64,000 nucleotides of DNA from Anaerospora hongkongensis (GTDB taxonomy: Bacteria; Bacillota; Negativicutes; Sporomusales; DSM-15969), in assembly GCF_004339805.1 (NCBI RefSeq), contig NZ_SLUI01000014.1:62001-126000 (forward strand), given 5' to 3'. Below are positions 26,262 to 35,567 of the stretch, piece after piece. The notes beneath the pieces are model-generated. The model made no database searches. It saw only the letters and a list, made by a program, of their open reading frames with translations, and had not been told where the DNA came from. How positions within the stretch are numbered: the stretch's first letter is position 1; each line of letters begins with the position of its first letter. A program made the position numbers and the translations under genes.

Positions 26262-27346
26262 AAGTAGCAATTATTTCTGTAACCTATAAAGGGGCGCTTT
26301 TGGCTGAACAGCTGGCAAAAAAACTGGATGGCAAAGCAGATGTATTTGCTAAGTCAGGCCGAAGTGCCACAGATACAGCAACGACCTATGATTCATTGAG
26401 CCACTTGATTCAAGATATTTTTGCTAATTATGACGGGTTTATTTTTATCATGGCAACAGGCATCGTTGTCAGGGTTATTGCGCCGCATATACAGGATAAA
26501 CGCTTTGATCCGGCTGTCGTTGTAATGGATGACGGTGGTCAGCATGCAATCAGCCTGTTATCCGGGCATATCGGGAAAGCTAACGAGCTTGCAGCGACGG
26601 TCGCTAAGGCCGTTAATGCCGTACCGGTCATTACAACGGCTACAGATGTGGCCGGACTGCCGGCTGCTGATGTTCTCGCTGTTAAAATGGATCTTTTTAT
26701 TGAACCGTTTGAGCAGTTGAAAACTATTAATGCCGCAATTGTTAATGGCGATCATGTTTCTTTTTTCATGGACCGCACTCTGCAGAATTACACTCACTTT
26801 TACCTGCCTGCAGTTGAAATGGGTGTCCGGCTGATTGATATGGATGATTTAGGAACAATTGAGGAATATGACAGTGCGGTCGTCATTACAGACAAAGAAT
26901 TGTATATGACAAAGCCGCATCTATACCTCAGGCCGGCGACTCTGGCAATAGGCATTGGCTGCCGCCGCGGAACAACGAGCGCCGAAATTTTAACAGCGAT
27001 TGAGGCCTGCTGCCGGAAAATCGGTCGCAGTCCCAAAAGTATTGCCGTTCTTGGCACCACACAGGTAAAACACGATGAGGTGGGACTGCTTGCAGCCGCT
27101 CAGCAGCTGGAAGTGCCGTTAAAGTTTTTTACTAATGATGAATTACAGCAATGTATTACAGAACAAAATTTTACTACTTCCAGTTTTGTGGAAGATCAGA
27201 TAGGAGTTGGCAATGTATGCGAACCAGCAGCATTATTAGCGGGGCAGGCGAACAGTCTGTTATTAGCCCGAACAGTACATCCCAAAATAACAATAGCAAT
27301 AGCCGAGGTAAAGTGTCGGTGGTGGGAATCGGCCCCGGAAGCTTAG
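26258..27346 (+). CDS. cbiG: Cobalt-precorrin-5A hydrolase
   Basis: Opens the delta-lactone of cobalt-precorrin-5A with loss of acetaldehyde, a step special to the anaerobic route. Visible family segments are FIMATGIVVRVIAPHIQDK near residues 67-85, VVVMDDGGQHAISLLSGH at about 88-105 and the C-terminal AIGIGCRRGTT. The 362-residue length is normal. Its end overlaps cbiH by about 34 bases with the start chosen for cbiH. Confidence 0.94.
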   Translation: MKVAIISVTYKGALLAEQLAKKLDGKADVFAKSGRSATDTATTYDSLSHLIQDIFANYDGFIFIMATGIVVRVIAPHIQDKRFDPAVVVMDDGGQHAISLLSGHIGKANELAATVAKAVNAVPVITTATDVAGLPAADVLAVKMDLFIEPFEQLKTINAAIVNGDHVSFFMDRTLQNYTHFYLPAVEMGVRLIDMDDLGTIEEYDSAVVITDKELYMTKPHLYLRPATLAIGIGCRRGTTSAEILTAIEACCRKIGRSPKSIAVLGTTQVKHDEVGLLAAAQQLEVPLKFFTNDELQQCITEQNFTTSSFVEDQIGVGNVCEPAALLAGQANSLLLARTVHPKITIAIAEVKCRWWESAPEA

Positions 27347-28041
27347 AGGATATGAGTCTCAGGGCCCATCAAACGATTAGCCAGGCGGATACGATCGTGG
27401 GCTATGACACGTACATTGAATTAATTGATGAATTATTGCCGGGAAAAGCGGTAATTGGTACCGGTATGATGCAGGAAATTGACCGCTGCCAGGCTGCTGT
27501 TGATGAAGCGATTGCCGGGAAAAATGTAGCGGTTATATCCAGCGGCGACCCGGGGATATATGGTATGGCCGGTCTTGTATGGGAATTGGCAATGAAACAG
27601 CCTGCAGCCACACGGCCTGAAGTGGTAGTTGTGCCTGGCATCAGTGCAGTCGGTGCATCGGCTGCGATCCTAGGAGCACCGCTGATGCATGATTTTGCTG
27701 TCATCAGCTTAAGTGACTTGCTCACTCCCTGGGAAGTAATTAAAAAGCGGGCTGAAATGGCTGCGGCCGGTGACTTTGTTATGGCAATTTACAATCCAAA
27801 AAGTACAAAACGGGTCAGTCAGATTGAAGAGGTCCGGGAAATTGTGCTGCGGTACCGAGACGGCAAGACACCGGTTGGTATTGTACAACATGCCAGCCGC
27901 AAAAAAGAAAATAAGGTTATATCCGACTTAACCAATTTTACGCAAGAACATATTGATATGTTTTCCCTGGTTGTTATCGGCAACAGTCAGACCTATGTCC
28001 AGGATGGCGTGATGATTACTCCCCGGGGTTACCGGTTATGA
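27313..28041 (+). CDS. cbiH: Cobalt-precorrin-3B C17-methyltransferase
   Basis: Methylates C17 and contracts the ring. The start chosen is GTG 27313, giving the usual N-terminus with SVVGIGPGSLEDMSLRA; ATG 27217 would add 32 residues unlike the family and would overlap cbiG by 130 bases. A short GAGGT lies just before the GTG, so the spacing is tight and the start remains uncertain. The VAVISSGDPGIYGMAGL loop and LLTPWEVIKKR are typical of CbiH/CobJ. The coding length is 242 residues. Confidence 0.92.
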   Translation: MSVVGIGPGSLEDMSLRAHQTISQADTIVGYDTYIELIDELLPGKAVIGTGMMQEIDRCQAAVDEAIAGKNVAVISSGDPGIYGMAGLVWELAMKQPAATRPEVVVVPGISAVGASAAILGAPLMHDFAVISLSDLLTPWEVIKKRAEMAAAGDFVMAIYNPKSTKRVSQIEEVREIVLRYRDGKTPVGIVQHASRKKENKVISDLTNFTQEHIDMFSLVVIGNSQTYVQDGVMITPRGYRL

Positions 28042-28811
28042 TTCTTGTTTTAGCTGGTACGCTTGATGGACGCCAGCTTGCAGTTGACCTGGTTGAGGAA
28101 GGTCATGAAGTGCTGCTGTCGGCGGTAAGTGAGTACGGCGGCGAACTGGCCAGAGACAGCCGTCTTACCGTCAGGGTAGGGCCGCTTGATCAGCCAGGAC
28201 TTGTTGCATTACTAAAAGAAGCGGCTGCACAGGCAGTTGTGGATGCCAGCCATCCCTATGCTGCCAATGCCTCACAAAATGCCATGGCTGCCTGCGAGGC
28301 TGCAGGCATACCGTATATTCGGTATGAACGCCCGTCAGTACCGCTGCCCGCGTATGAAAAGCTTTACGAGGTATATGATGCTGCTGAGGCGGCCAAGACG
28401 GCAGCTGGTCTTGGCAATACCGTGTTTCTCACGACCGGCAGCAGGGCGCTGGCTGTTTTTACAGCCGAGCCGCTGCTTGCGGACAAACGCGTGATAGCCC
28501 GGGTACTGCCTGAGCCGACAGTCTTACAAGAATGTTTGGAACTGGGGTTTTCCCCACGTGATATCGTTGCCATGCAGGGACCTTTTTCTCATGAACTGAA
28601 TGTGGCGATGTTTACTGAATTTCAGACAGAGGTTGTTGTAACAAAAAATAGTGGTCAGGTAGGCGGCAGTGATACAAAAATTAGTGCCGCAATGGCGCTT
28701 GATCTGCCGCTCGTGGTGATAAGCCGCCCGAAAATTCAGTATGGAACAGTCGGCTATTCCCAGCCGGAAATCGTTGCGTTAGTTAAGGAGGCATTATTAT
28801 GCAATATATAA
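28038..28811 (+). CDS. cbiJ: Cobalt-precorrin-6A reductase
   Basis: NAD(P)H-dependent reduction of the corrin precursor at stage 6A. It shows the start ILVLAGTLDGRQLAVDL, the VVDASHPYAANAS motif at about 67-79 and TKNSGQVGGSDTKISAA near residues 198-213, all family markers. It is 257 residues long, overlaps cbiH by 4 bases and overlaps cbiC by 13. Confidence 0.94.
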   Translation: MILVLAGTLDGRQLAVDLVEEGHEVLLSAVSEYGGELARDSRLTVRVGPLDQPGLVALLKEAAAQAVVDASHPYAANASQNAMAACEAAGIPYIRYERPSVPLPAYEKLYEVYDAAEAAKTAAGLGNTVFLTTGSRALAVFTAEPLLADKRVIARVLPEPTVLQECLELGFSPRDIVAMQGPFSHELNVAMFTEFQTEVVVTKNSGQVGGSDTKISAAMALDLPLVVISRPKIQYGTVGYSQPEIVALVKEALLCNI

Positions 28812-29425
28812 CAGATCCCATGACAATTGAAACGCGCAGTATGGAAATTATTGCGCCTTATTTAGCGGATAAAAGTCTTTCCGAGCAGGAGATCAAAGTC
28901 GTATCCCGCATTATCCATGCTGCCGGCGACCCCGATTATGGCAATGTGGTTGTCGTCCATCCCGGTGCAATTGAAGCAGGCTGCAAGGCTTTAGAGAACG
29001 GGGCTTCTATCTATACGGACGTTGAAATGGTTCGAACCGGTATCAACCGCCGCCGGTTAGCAGAGCTTGGCGGACAGGTACACTGCCTGATTGCGGATGA
29101 AGCGGTAGCACGTATTGCTAAAGAACAGGGAATCACCCGTTCTATGGCAGCAATTCGTACCTTCGGCGAACAGCTGGATGGGGCAATTGTTGCGATCGGC
29201 AATGCACCGACAGCCTTGTTTGCCCTGCTGGAGTTAATGGAACAGACATCAATCCGCCCAGCTCTGATTATTGGTGTACCGGTAGGTTTTGTTGGGGCCA
29301 GCGAATCAAAAGAACTATTGGCAGAAAAATCACCGGTTCCGTATATTACCGTTAAAGGCAATAAAGGCGGCAGTCCAATTGCGGCAGCAACGACTAACGC
29401 AATCATGTACATGTTAGGCAGGTAG
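28799..29425 (+). CDS. cbiC: Cobalt-precorrin-8X methylmutase
   Basis: Moves the methyl group from C11 to C12 to give cobyrinate. The family segments are QVVSRIIHAAGDPDY-like (here KVVSRIIHAAGDPDYG at about 39-53, including the catalytic histidine), then GNAPTALFALLELM and VPVGFVGASESKE. The length of 208 residues is usual. It overlaps the end of cbiJ and is followed by a 25-base gap to cbiA. Confidence 0.95.
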   Translation: MQYITDPMTIETRSMEIIAPYLADKSLSEQEIKVVSRIIHAAGDPDYGNVVVVHPGAIEAGCKALENGASIYTDVEMVRTGINRRRLAELGGQVHCLIADEAVARIAKEQGITRSMAAIRTFGEQLDGAIVAIGNAPTALFALLELMEQTSIRPALIIGVPVGFVGASESKELLAEKSPVPYITVKGNKGGSPIAAATTNAIMYMLGR

Positions 29426-29450
29426 CTGAGACCTTGCAAGGAGGGAAGAC

Positions 29451-30836
29451 ATGGCTGGCTTGAATATTCCACGGATCGTGATTGCCGGGACGAACAGCGG
29501 CGTTGGCAAAACGACAATTGTAACCGGACTACTGGCTGCATTGCGCCAACGAGGCCTGGCGGTTCAGTCTTATAAAGTTGGCCCTGATTATATTGATCCC
29601 GGTTATCACCGGCTGGCCAGCGGCAAGCCGTCACATAACCTCGATACCTGGCTGGTGCCCGCAGAAAAGATCGCGGATGTTTTTCTCAAGACTGCAGTCG
29701 GAAATGACATTGCGATTATTGAAGGGGTAATGGGACTTTACGATGGCGGCCGTAATGGTATCAGCAGTACTGCGGCAATTGCCAAACTACTGCAGGCTCC
29801 CGTTGTCTTGGTTGTTGATGCGAAGTCAATGGGAGAAAGCGCTGCCGCTATTGTTCTGGGGTACAAAATGTATGATCCCGAGGTAAATTTGGCCGGAGTG
29901 ATTGTTAACCGCCTAGGGTCTGAAAGTCATTGCCAAATGGTAAAAGAAGCAGTAGAGCGATTAGGCGTTCCTGTGCTGGGAACCGTTTTTCGCAATAATG
30001 GCCTCACTATGCCGGAACGGCATCTGGGGTTAAAGCCGGTAACGGAAAATGATGCACAGCAAACGATTAACCTGATGGCCGATCATATTGCCCGGCAGGT
30101 TGATGTAGAGCGGCTGCTGACTGCAGCACGACAGGCAGCGCCACTGATGCCGAAGGAAGTTATTCCTAACGAGCACAAAGAAAGAGTGCGCATCGGAGTT
30201 GCCCAGGATGAAGTTTTTAGCTTCTATTATCCGGAAAGTCTGGAAATACTGACTGCCCAGGGCGCGGAACTTGTCCCTTTCAGTCCGCTGCATGACAGCT
30301 GTCTGCCTGATGTACAGGGCCTTTTGCTGGGCGGCGGTTTTCCGGAAATGTTTGTGGAAAAATTAGCAGCGAATACGAGCATGCGTGAGGCGATTGGCCG
30401 GGTTTGCCGGTGCGGAATGCCCGTATATGCCGAATGCGGCGGTCTCATGTACCTATGCCGGCAGATTGTTGATTTTGAACATAAAGCGTATGACATGGTA
30501 GGCGTGATTCCAGCTGTATGTGAAATGCAGATGAAACTGGAAACGGTAGGCTATGTGGAAGCTACCAGCCTGAGCGACAATATATTAACGGTTAAAGGTA
30601 CTGCTCTTAGAGGACATGAATTTCACTTTTCCCGTCTGCTGACAGACGGTGATGAGACTGAGTTTCCCTGGGCGATGGATTTTAAAAAAATGCGTACGGG
30701 GGCTCGTTACTTAGGTGGGTATGTCGCCAATAATGTATTGGCTTCTTATCTGCATTTGCATTTTGCCGGTAATGAACAAGCTGCAAGCCGCTTCGTTGAA
30801 CAATGCCGGAATTATCACGGCAGTGAAAATTGCTAG
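29451..30836 (+). CDS. cbiA: Cobyrinate a,c-diamide synthase
   Basis: A glutamine- and ATP-dependent amidase that converts two carboxylates of cobyrinate to amides. The N-terminal P-loop (AGTNSGVGKTTIVTGLL, residues 11-27), the KVGPDYIDPGYH motif and the C-terminal class I glutaminase with the nucleophile in VYAECGGLMYL (Cys about 330) and a late histidine are all in place. The 461-residue length is normal. It has its own GGAGGGAAG site. Confidence 0.95.
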   Translation: MAGLNIPRIVIAGTNSGVGKTTIVTGLLAALRQRGLAVQSYKVGPDYIDPGYHRLASGKPSHNLDTWLVPAEKIADVFLKTAVGNDIAIIEGVMGLYDGGRNGISSTAAIAKLLQAPVVLVVDAKSMGESAAAIVLGYKMYDPEVNLAGVIVNRLGSESHCQMVKEAVERLGVPVLGTVFRNNGLTMPERHLGLKPVTENDAQQTINLMADHIARQVDVERLLTAARQAAPLMPKEVIPNEHKERVRIGVAQDEVFSFYYPESLEILTAQGAELVPFSPLHDSCLPDVQGLLLGGGFPEMFVEKLAANTSMREAIGRVCRCGMPVYAECGGLMYLCRQIVDFEHKAYDMVGVIPAVCEMQMKLETVGYVEATSLSDNILTVKGTALRGHEFHFSRLLTDGDETEFPWAMDFKKMRTGARYLGGYVANNVLASYLHLHFAGNEQAASRFVEQCRNYHGSENC

Positions 30837-30851
30837 ATGGTGGAGTAAGCA

Positions 30852-31433
30852 ATGAGTGGAAAAATTATACTCGTAACCGGCGGCGCGCGCAGTGGAAAAA
30901 GTGTGTTTGCCGAACAATATGCGGAAAATAATGCCGGACCAATAGCCTATATTGCTACGGCTCAGATTTATGATGAAGAAATGAAAGAACGGGTGGCGAT
31001 CCATCAAAGCAGGAGACCTGCCCACTGGCTTACTTTTGAAGCTCCTTATGAAGCGGATAAAGCGGTCGCTCAAGCAGGACAGCAAGCAGAAACCGTGTTG
31101 TTTGATTGTCTTACGCTGTATACGACCAATTTAATGCTTGCACCTGACGCTCCTGCGGAGCGGGAAAGCAGGCATGAATATGTTATGAATGAGATCATAA
31201 AACTGCTGGCTGCTGCTAAATCCATCAATAAGACTGTTATTTTCGTAACGAATGAGATCGGGATGGGCATCGTCCCTGATAATGCTATGGCCCGTGAATA
31301 TCGCGACCTGGCCGGCATAGCCAATCAGAAAGTAGCAGCTCTGGCTGATGAAGTCTATTTAGTGGTTAGCGGAATTGCAGTTGAAATAAAAGCAAGAGCG
31401 TTGCATCAGGAGGTGGCAAAAAGCCATGGCTAA
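30852..31433 (+). CDS. cobU: Bifunctional adenosylcobinamide kinase / guanylyltransferase
   Basis: Phosphorylates adenosylcobinamide and then activates it with GTP for nucleotide loop assembly. It shows the P-loop VTGGARSGKSVFAEQYA (residues 7-23), the YIATAQIYDEEMKERVAIHQ region with the guanylylated histidine, and the VTNEIGMGIVPDN segment. It has 193 residues, and its end overlaps cbiP by 8 bases. Confidence 0.94.
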   Translation: MSGKIILVTGGARSGKSVFAEQYAENNAGPIAYIATAQIYDEEMKERVAIHQSRRPAHWLTFEAPYEADKAVAQAGQQAETVLFDCLTLYTTNLMLAPDAPAERESRHEYVMNEIIKLLAAAKSINKTVIFVTNEIGMGIVPDNAMAREYRDLAGIANQKVAALADEVYLVVSGIAVEIKARALHQEVAKSHG

Positions 31434-32949
31434 AACAATTATGCTTCAAGGTACTAGTTCACATGTGGGAAAAAGTATTCTTACTACGGCTTTGTGCCGG
31501 ATATTCCGGCAGGATGGCTTTGCTGTCGCACCGTTTAAAGCGCAGAATATGGCTTTAAACTCATATGTTACCAAGACAGGCGGCGAAATGGGACGTGCCC
31601 AGGTTGCTCAGGCGGAAGCTGCCGGTTTAGATCCGGCAGTAGAAATGAATCCCGTACTGCTTAAACCGACGGGGAATTCCTGTTCGCAGGTTATCTTAAT
31701 GGGCCGGCCGGTGGGAACGATGTCTGCCCGCGAATATCATACCCAGTACAGCCTTACGGCATTAGGGGTAATTAAAGAGTGTTTGGCCAAGCTTCATGAT
31801 CAGTTTGAGGTCATTGTCATTGAGGGAGCCGGCAGTCCAGCCGAGGTTAATCTCAAGGCTAATGACATTGTTAATATGCGGATTGCCAAGCTGGCTCCGG
31901 CACCTGTGCTGTTGATTGCCGATATTGACCGGGGCGGGGCTTTGGCTTCGGTGGTAGGAACACTGGAACTGCTTGAGCCGGATGAGCGGGAACTGGTAAA
32001 AGGAATCATTATTAATAAATTCCGTGGCGATATTACGCTGCTGAAACCGGCACTGGACTTCCTGGAGCAAAAAACCGGCAAACCGGTTGTGGGCGTTATC
32101 CCTCATCTTGACAACCTGGGGATTGACGATGAGGATTCAGTTTCACTGGATGATAAGCAATCAGGCCAAACAGGCGAAATTGACATTGCTGTCATACGCA
32201 CTCCTAAAATATCGAACTTTACCGATTTTGATGCGTTGGCAGCTGAGGAAGATGTAACGGTCCGCTTTATTAAGCAGGGTGAGTCTATCGGCAGCCCGGA
32301 TCTGATCATCCTGCCGGGCAGTAAGAACACAACGGAAGATTTGCTGTATCTCAGACAGTTTGGCTATGATCAGGAAATTAATAAGTTAGTAGAAAAAGGG
32401 GTACCGGTAGTTGGTATCTGCGGTGGCTATCAAATGCTTGGCCGTGAAATCCGTGACCCTGAGCATACCGAATCGTCCTTTGACCAAGTGGCGGGCCTGG
32501 GGTTATTACCGGTCATCACTACTTTCGAGCAAGATAAAATAACGCATCAGGTTACAGCTGCCTGCAGCGGTCACACCTTTTTAGGTCTGGACTATGCTGA
32601 TCAGGAGCTGACCGGCTATGAAATTCACATGGGCCGCACGGAGTTTCTCGAAACAGTTGCTCATGCATTTACCATAACATCCCGTTCGGGCGAGCAGTGC
32701 GGCTCTGCTGATGGAGTGGTAAGAAACGATGGCTTGGTTATGGGAACGTATTTGCACGGCATTTTCGACAACAATCAGTACCGGCGCTCAGTTATTAATG
32801 CGCTGCGTGAGCAAAAGGGGCTGGCTCCCCTGGAACAGATCCTGAACGTCAAGGCAAGTAAGGAAGCAAGCTACGATCGCCTGGCGGAAGTTGTCCGGAC
32901 AAGCATGAATATGGAACTGCTGTATCAAATAATGGGGAATGGGAAATGA
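31426..32949 (+). CDS. cbiP: Cobyric acid synthase
   Basis: Amidates the four remaining peripheral carboxylates of adenosylcobyrinate a,c-diamide. It shows the P-loop-like GTSSHVGKSILTTALCRI (residues 9-26), FKAQNMALNSYVT, and the glutaminase nucleophile in VVGICGGYQMLG (Cys about 333) with a C-terminal histidine in TYLHGIFDN. It has 507 residues. It overlaps both cobU and cbiB, so translation is tightly linked. Confidence 0.95.
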   Translation: MAKTIMLQGTSSHVGKSILTTALCRIFRQDGFAVAPFKAQNMALNSYVTKTGGEMGRAQVAQAEAAGLDPAVEMNPVLLKPTGNSCSQVILMGRPVGTMSAREYHTQYSLTALGVIKECLAKLHDQFEVIVIEGAGSPAEVNLKANDIVNMRIAKLAPAPVLLIADIDRGGALASVVGTLELLEPDERELVKGIIINKFRGDITLLKPALDFLEQKTGKPVVGVIPHLDNLGIDDEDSVSLDDKQSGQTGEIDIAVIRTPKISNFTDFDALAAEEDVTVRFIKQGESIGSPDLIILPGSKNTTEDLLYLRQFGYDQEINKLVEKGVPVVGICGGYQMLGREIRDPEHTESSFDQVAGLGLLPVITTFEQDKITHQVTAACSGHTFLGLDYADQELTGYEIHMGRTEFLETVAHAFTITSRSGEQCGSADGVVRNDGLVMGTYLHGIFDNNQYRRSVINALREQKGLAPLEQILNVKASKEASYDRLAEVVRTSMNMELLYQIMGNGK

Positions 32950-33899
32950 CAGGCGGCTTAGAAAAGTGGATACCGCTTGGCGCGGTATTGTTTGACAGTC
33001 TAATCGGTGACCCCCGTTCGCGGCTTCACCCGGTGGTGCTGATTGGCAATTATATCAGCCTGCTGGAAAAAGCTCTCCGCCGGCCGCAGCATTCGCCAGG
33101 CCGCCAGCTGGCTGCAGGGGCGGTGCTGGTTGCAATCGTCTTGCTGACCACCTATACCGCTGTCGGGATAGTCATTGCAGGACTGGAGCAGCTGGGGGCA
33201 TCAGCGGCTTTTTGGGGAGAAGCACTGATTTTGTCCTTTGCGATTACGCCGCGCAGCCTTGCCGAAGCAGGAATGGAAATATGCCGGTATTTACGGGATG
33301 GGAATATGGAGCAGGCCCGCTTTAAAGTGGGCTGGATTGTAGGCCGGGATACGCAGCGTCTCGATGAGCGCGAAGTGACACGGGCAACGGTAGAGACAGT
33401 GGCTGAAAATATTGTAGACGGAATTATTTCACCGTTAGTTTATTTTGCTATTGGCGGGGCACCACTGGCCTTTTTATACCGGGCTGTTAATACTTTGGAT
33501 TCCATGGTTGGGTATAAGAATGACAAATATCTCTATTTCGGCAGGGTCGCCGCCCGGGTTGATGATGTTTTCAACTATGTTCCTGCCCGGCTAACGGGAG
33601 CGCTGCTGGTCATTGCCTCGTTTCTTTTAGGCTACAGTGCCCAGGGAGCAGCGAAAATGATCTGGCGCGACGCCGCCAAGCATCCCAGTCCCAATAGCGG
33701 CATTGCTGAGGCCGGTGTTGCCGGTGCCTTGGGAGTACGTCTGGGTGGCTTGAATTATTACGGGGGAGTCGCCTCGCAGCGCGCTTATATGGGAGACGAG
33801 GTTAACAGGCTTTCTGCTGTATACATTCAGAAAACCGTTTATATTATGTACGTTGCGACAGTTATTGGTGTACTGCTGATAACACTAATTCAGTGGTAA
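32946..33899 (+). CDS. cbiB: Adenosylcobinamide-phosphate synthase
   Basis: A membrane enzyme that joins cobyric acid to (R)-1-amino-2-propanol O-phosphate. The start includes FDSLIGDPRSRLHPVVLIG, and the mid region NTLDSMVGYKNDKYLYFG (about 183-200) and HPSPNSGIAEAGVAGALGV (about 242-260) are family signatures. It has four to five hydrophobic segments over 317 residues. Its substrate phosphate donor is made by the two threonine-linked enzymes downstream. Confidence 0.95.
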   Translation: MTGGLEKWIPLGAVLFDSLIGDPRSRLHPVVLIGNYISLLEKALRRPQHSPGRQLAAGAVLVAIVLLTTYTAVGIVIAGLEQLGASAAFWGEALILSFAITPRSLAEAGMEICRYLRDGNMEQARFKVGWIVGRDTQRLDEREVTRATVETVAENIVDGIISPLVYFAIGGAPLAFLYRAVNTLDSMVGYKNDKYLYFGRVAARVDDVFNYVPARLTGALLVIASFLLGYSAQGAAKMIWRDAAKHPSPNSGIAEAGVAGALGVRLGGLNYYGGVASQRAYMGDEVNRLSAVYIQKTVYIMYVATVIGVLLITLIQW

Positions 33900-33912
33900 C
33901 AGGGAGGTAAGG

Positions 33913-34665
33913 GTGTTGGTACAGGATTTTTTAACCGGGCTGCAATTTCTTACCCGCCTGAAGGTTGCTCAGCAGACGGATTGGTCAGCTGAAAGTTTTG
34001 GCAGGAGCGTTCGGCTTTTTCCATTGATCGGTGCTGTCATCGGCTTGTTATTAGTCGCTGTTGACTTTATTGTAGGAAAGCATTTACCACCTAATGTTCT
34101 GGCTGTTATACTCATTGTAATGGAAATTGTGATCACTGGCGGACTTCACGGTGATGGATTAATGGATACTGCTGACGGGATATTTTCAGGCCGGAACAGG
34201 GAACGCATGCTGGAAATTATGAAGGACAGCCGGGTGGGTGCCAATGGAGTAATGGCGTTTTGTCTGGTAGTCCTGCTGAAATGGTCGCTGCTGATAGATT
34301 TAACTCCTGCCCATTTAATGGCAGCTCTCTTCATCATGCCGGTAATCAGTCGTTTTTCCATGGTGGTGGCAATTACCTGTTTTCCCTATGCCCGTCCTGA
34401 TGGTATGGGAAAAGCATTCGCCCAGTACGCCGGCAAGAAGGCACTGCTTGTTGCAGCAGTCTTAACAGGTGTACTGGTATTGTTATGTACTATCGTATTT
34501 TCGGCCGGAAAGCTTGCAGTGGCAGGACTGGCGGCAGCACTTCTGTTTACGGGGCTGTTTTGTAATTATGTTAAAAACATATTAGGCGGGCTAACGGGTG
34601 ATACCTATGGTGCCATAACAGAACTGAGTGAATTAGTTGTACTCATGGTATTTTTGATATTATAA
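33913..34665 (+). CDS. cobS: Adenosylcobinamide-GDP ribazoletransferase
   Basis: A membrane-bound enzyme that attaches the lower nucleotide to the activated corrinoid. It has the family motif GGLHGDGLMDTADGIF-like segment (here GGLHGDGLMDTADG at about 76-89) with acidic residues for metal, then SRVGANGVMAFCLVVLLKW, and about six hydrophobic segments over 250 residues. The start is GTG 33913 or TTG 33916, both suited to the GGGAGG site. The partner CobT, which activates the base, is not in the window. Confidence 0.93.
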   Translation: MLVQDFLTGLQFLTRLKVAQQTDWSAESFGRSVRLFPLIGAVIGLLLVAVDFIVGKHLPPNVLAVILIVMEIVITGGLHGDGLMDTADGIFSGRNRERMLEIMKDSRVGANGVMAFCLVVLLKWSLLIDLTPAHLMAALFIMPVISRFSMVVAITCFPYARPDGMGKAFAQYAGKKALLVAAVLTGVLVLLCTIVFSAGKLAVAGLAAALLFTGLFCNYVKNILGGLTGDTYGAITELSELVVLMVFLIL

Positions 34666-34685
34666 AAGGATTACAGGAGAGGCCT

Positions 34686-35567
34686 ATGGCGATTAAAGTT
34701 AAGGCGCCCGGCTCCTGCGGCGAACTCGTGCAGGGTACCATTGAAGGGCAAAATTTTTTAATTACTTGTCCCATTGACGTGTATTCTCAGGCTCAGATTA
34801 TTTCCAGTGCTTCAACGGTTTTGCCCGAGTATCAGAAAGCAGCGGCAGCTATGGAAATGACGCTGCGCTATCTTGGCGTAACACCGCAGAATGACTCGAT
34901 ATTAATTCAGTCGGAGCTTCTCATTGGCAAGGGCATGGCATCAAGCAGTGCTGATATCAGCGCAGCCTGCCAGGCAACAGCACTGCGCTATGGCAAGCGG
35001 CTGACTGCGGATGAAATTGCGGCAATTGCATTAGCGATAGAGCCTACCGATGCGATTTTTTATCCTGGTATCATGATGTTTGACCATGTTGCGGGAAAAA
35101 TCAGCAAATGCTTAGGAAATCCTCCGCCGATTGATATTGTTATTCTGGATGTTGGTGGCGAAATCGACACCCTGTCTTTTAATCGCCGTCAGGATCTGAC
35201 CGATCGCAATCAATTCAAAGAACAAGCGGTGAAGCAGGCTGTAGATCTGGTTGCTGCAGGGATAAAGCAAGGGGACAGCCGCCTGATTGGCGAGGGTGCC
35301 ACAATCAGTGCACTGGCTAATCAGTCTATTTTATATAAGCCTTATTTGGAACAAATTATTAAAATCGGCAAATACTATGGAGCGGTAGGTGTAAATGCAG
35401 CTCACAGCGGAACTGTGCTGGGAGTGCTGTTTCCTGCTGGCTGCGGTGAAGTTCAGGGACCCTGTATGGAACAGATTCTTACCGCATGTGAGGGTAATGT
35501 GCAGTATATCCGGACAGCCCGTCTGATATCCGGCGGATTAACACTTGTGGAGGTGGATGACGAGTGA
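34686..35567 (+). CDS. pduX: L-threonine kinase, PduX-like (GHMP kinase)
   Basis: Phosphorylates L-threonine to O-phospho-threonine for the aminopropanol linker of cobalamin. The GHMP features are KAPGSCGELVQGTIEG at the start and the ATP loop LIGKGMASSSADISAA at about 78-93. The 293-residue length fits PduX. It directly overlaps the threonine-phosphate decarboxylase gene by four bases, which strongly supports the threonine assignment over other GHMP substrates. Confidence 0.9.
   Translation: MAIKVKAPGSCGELVQGTIEGQNFLITCPIDVYSQAQIISSASTVLPEYQKAAAAMEMTLRYLGVTPQNDSILIQSELLIGKGMASSSADISAACQATALRYGKRLTADEIAAIALAIEPTDAIFYPGIMMFDHVAGKISKCLGNPPPIDIVILDVGGEIDTLSFNRRQDLTDRNQFKEQAVKQAVDLVAAGIKQGDSRLIGEGATISALANQSILYKPYLEQIIKIGKYYGAVGVNAAHSGTVLGVLFPAGCGEVQGPCMEQILTACEGNVQYIRTARLISGGLTLVEVDDE

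Noticed and set aside
27151..27312. Longer N-terminus of cbiH
   Set aside because: The added residues do not resemble the family and would overlap cbiG by over 100 bases; GTG 27313 gives the normal N-terminus.
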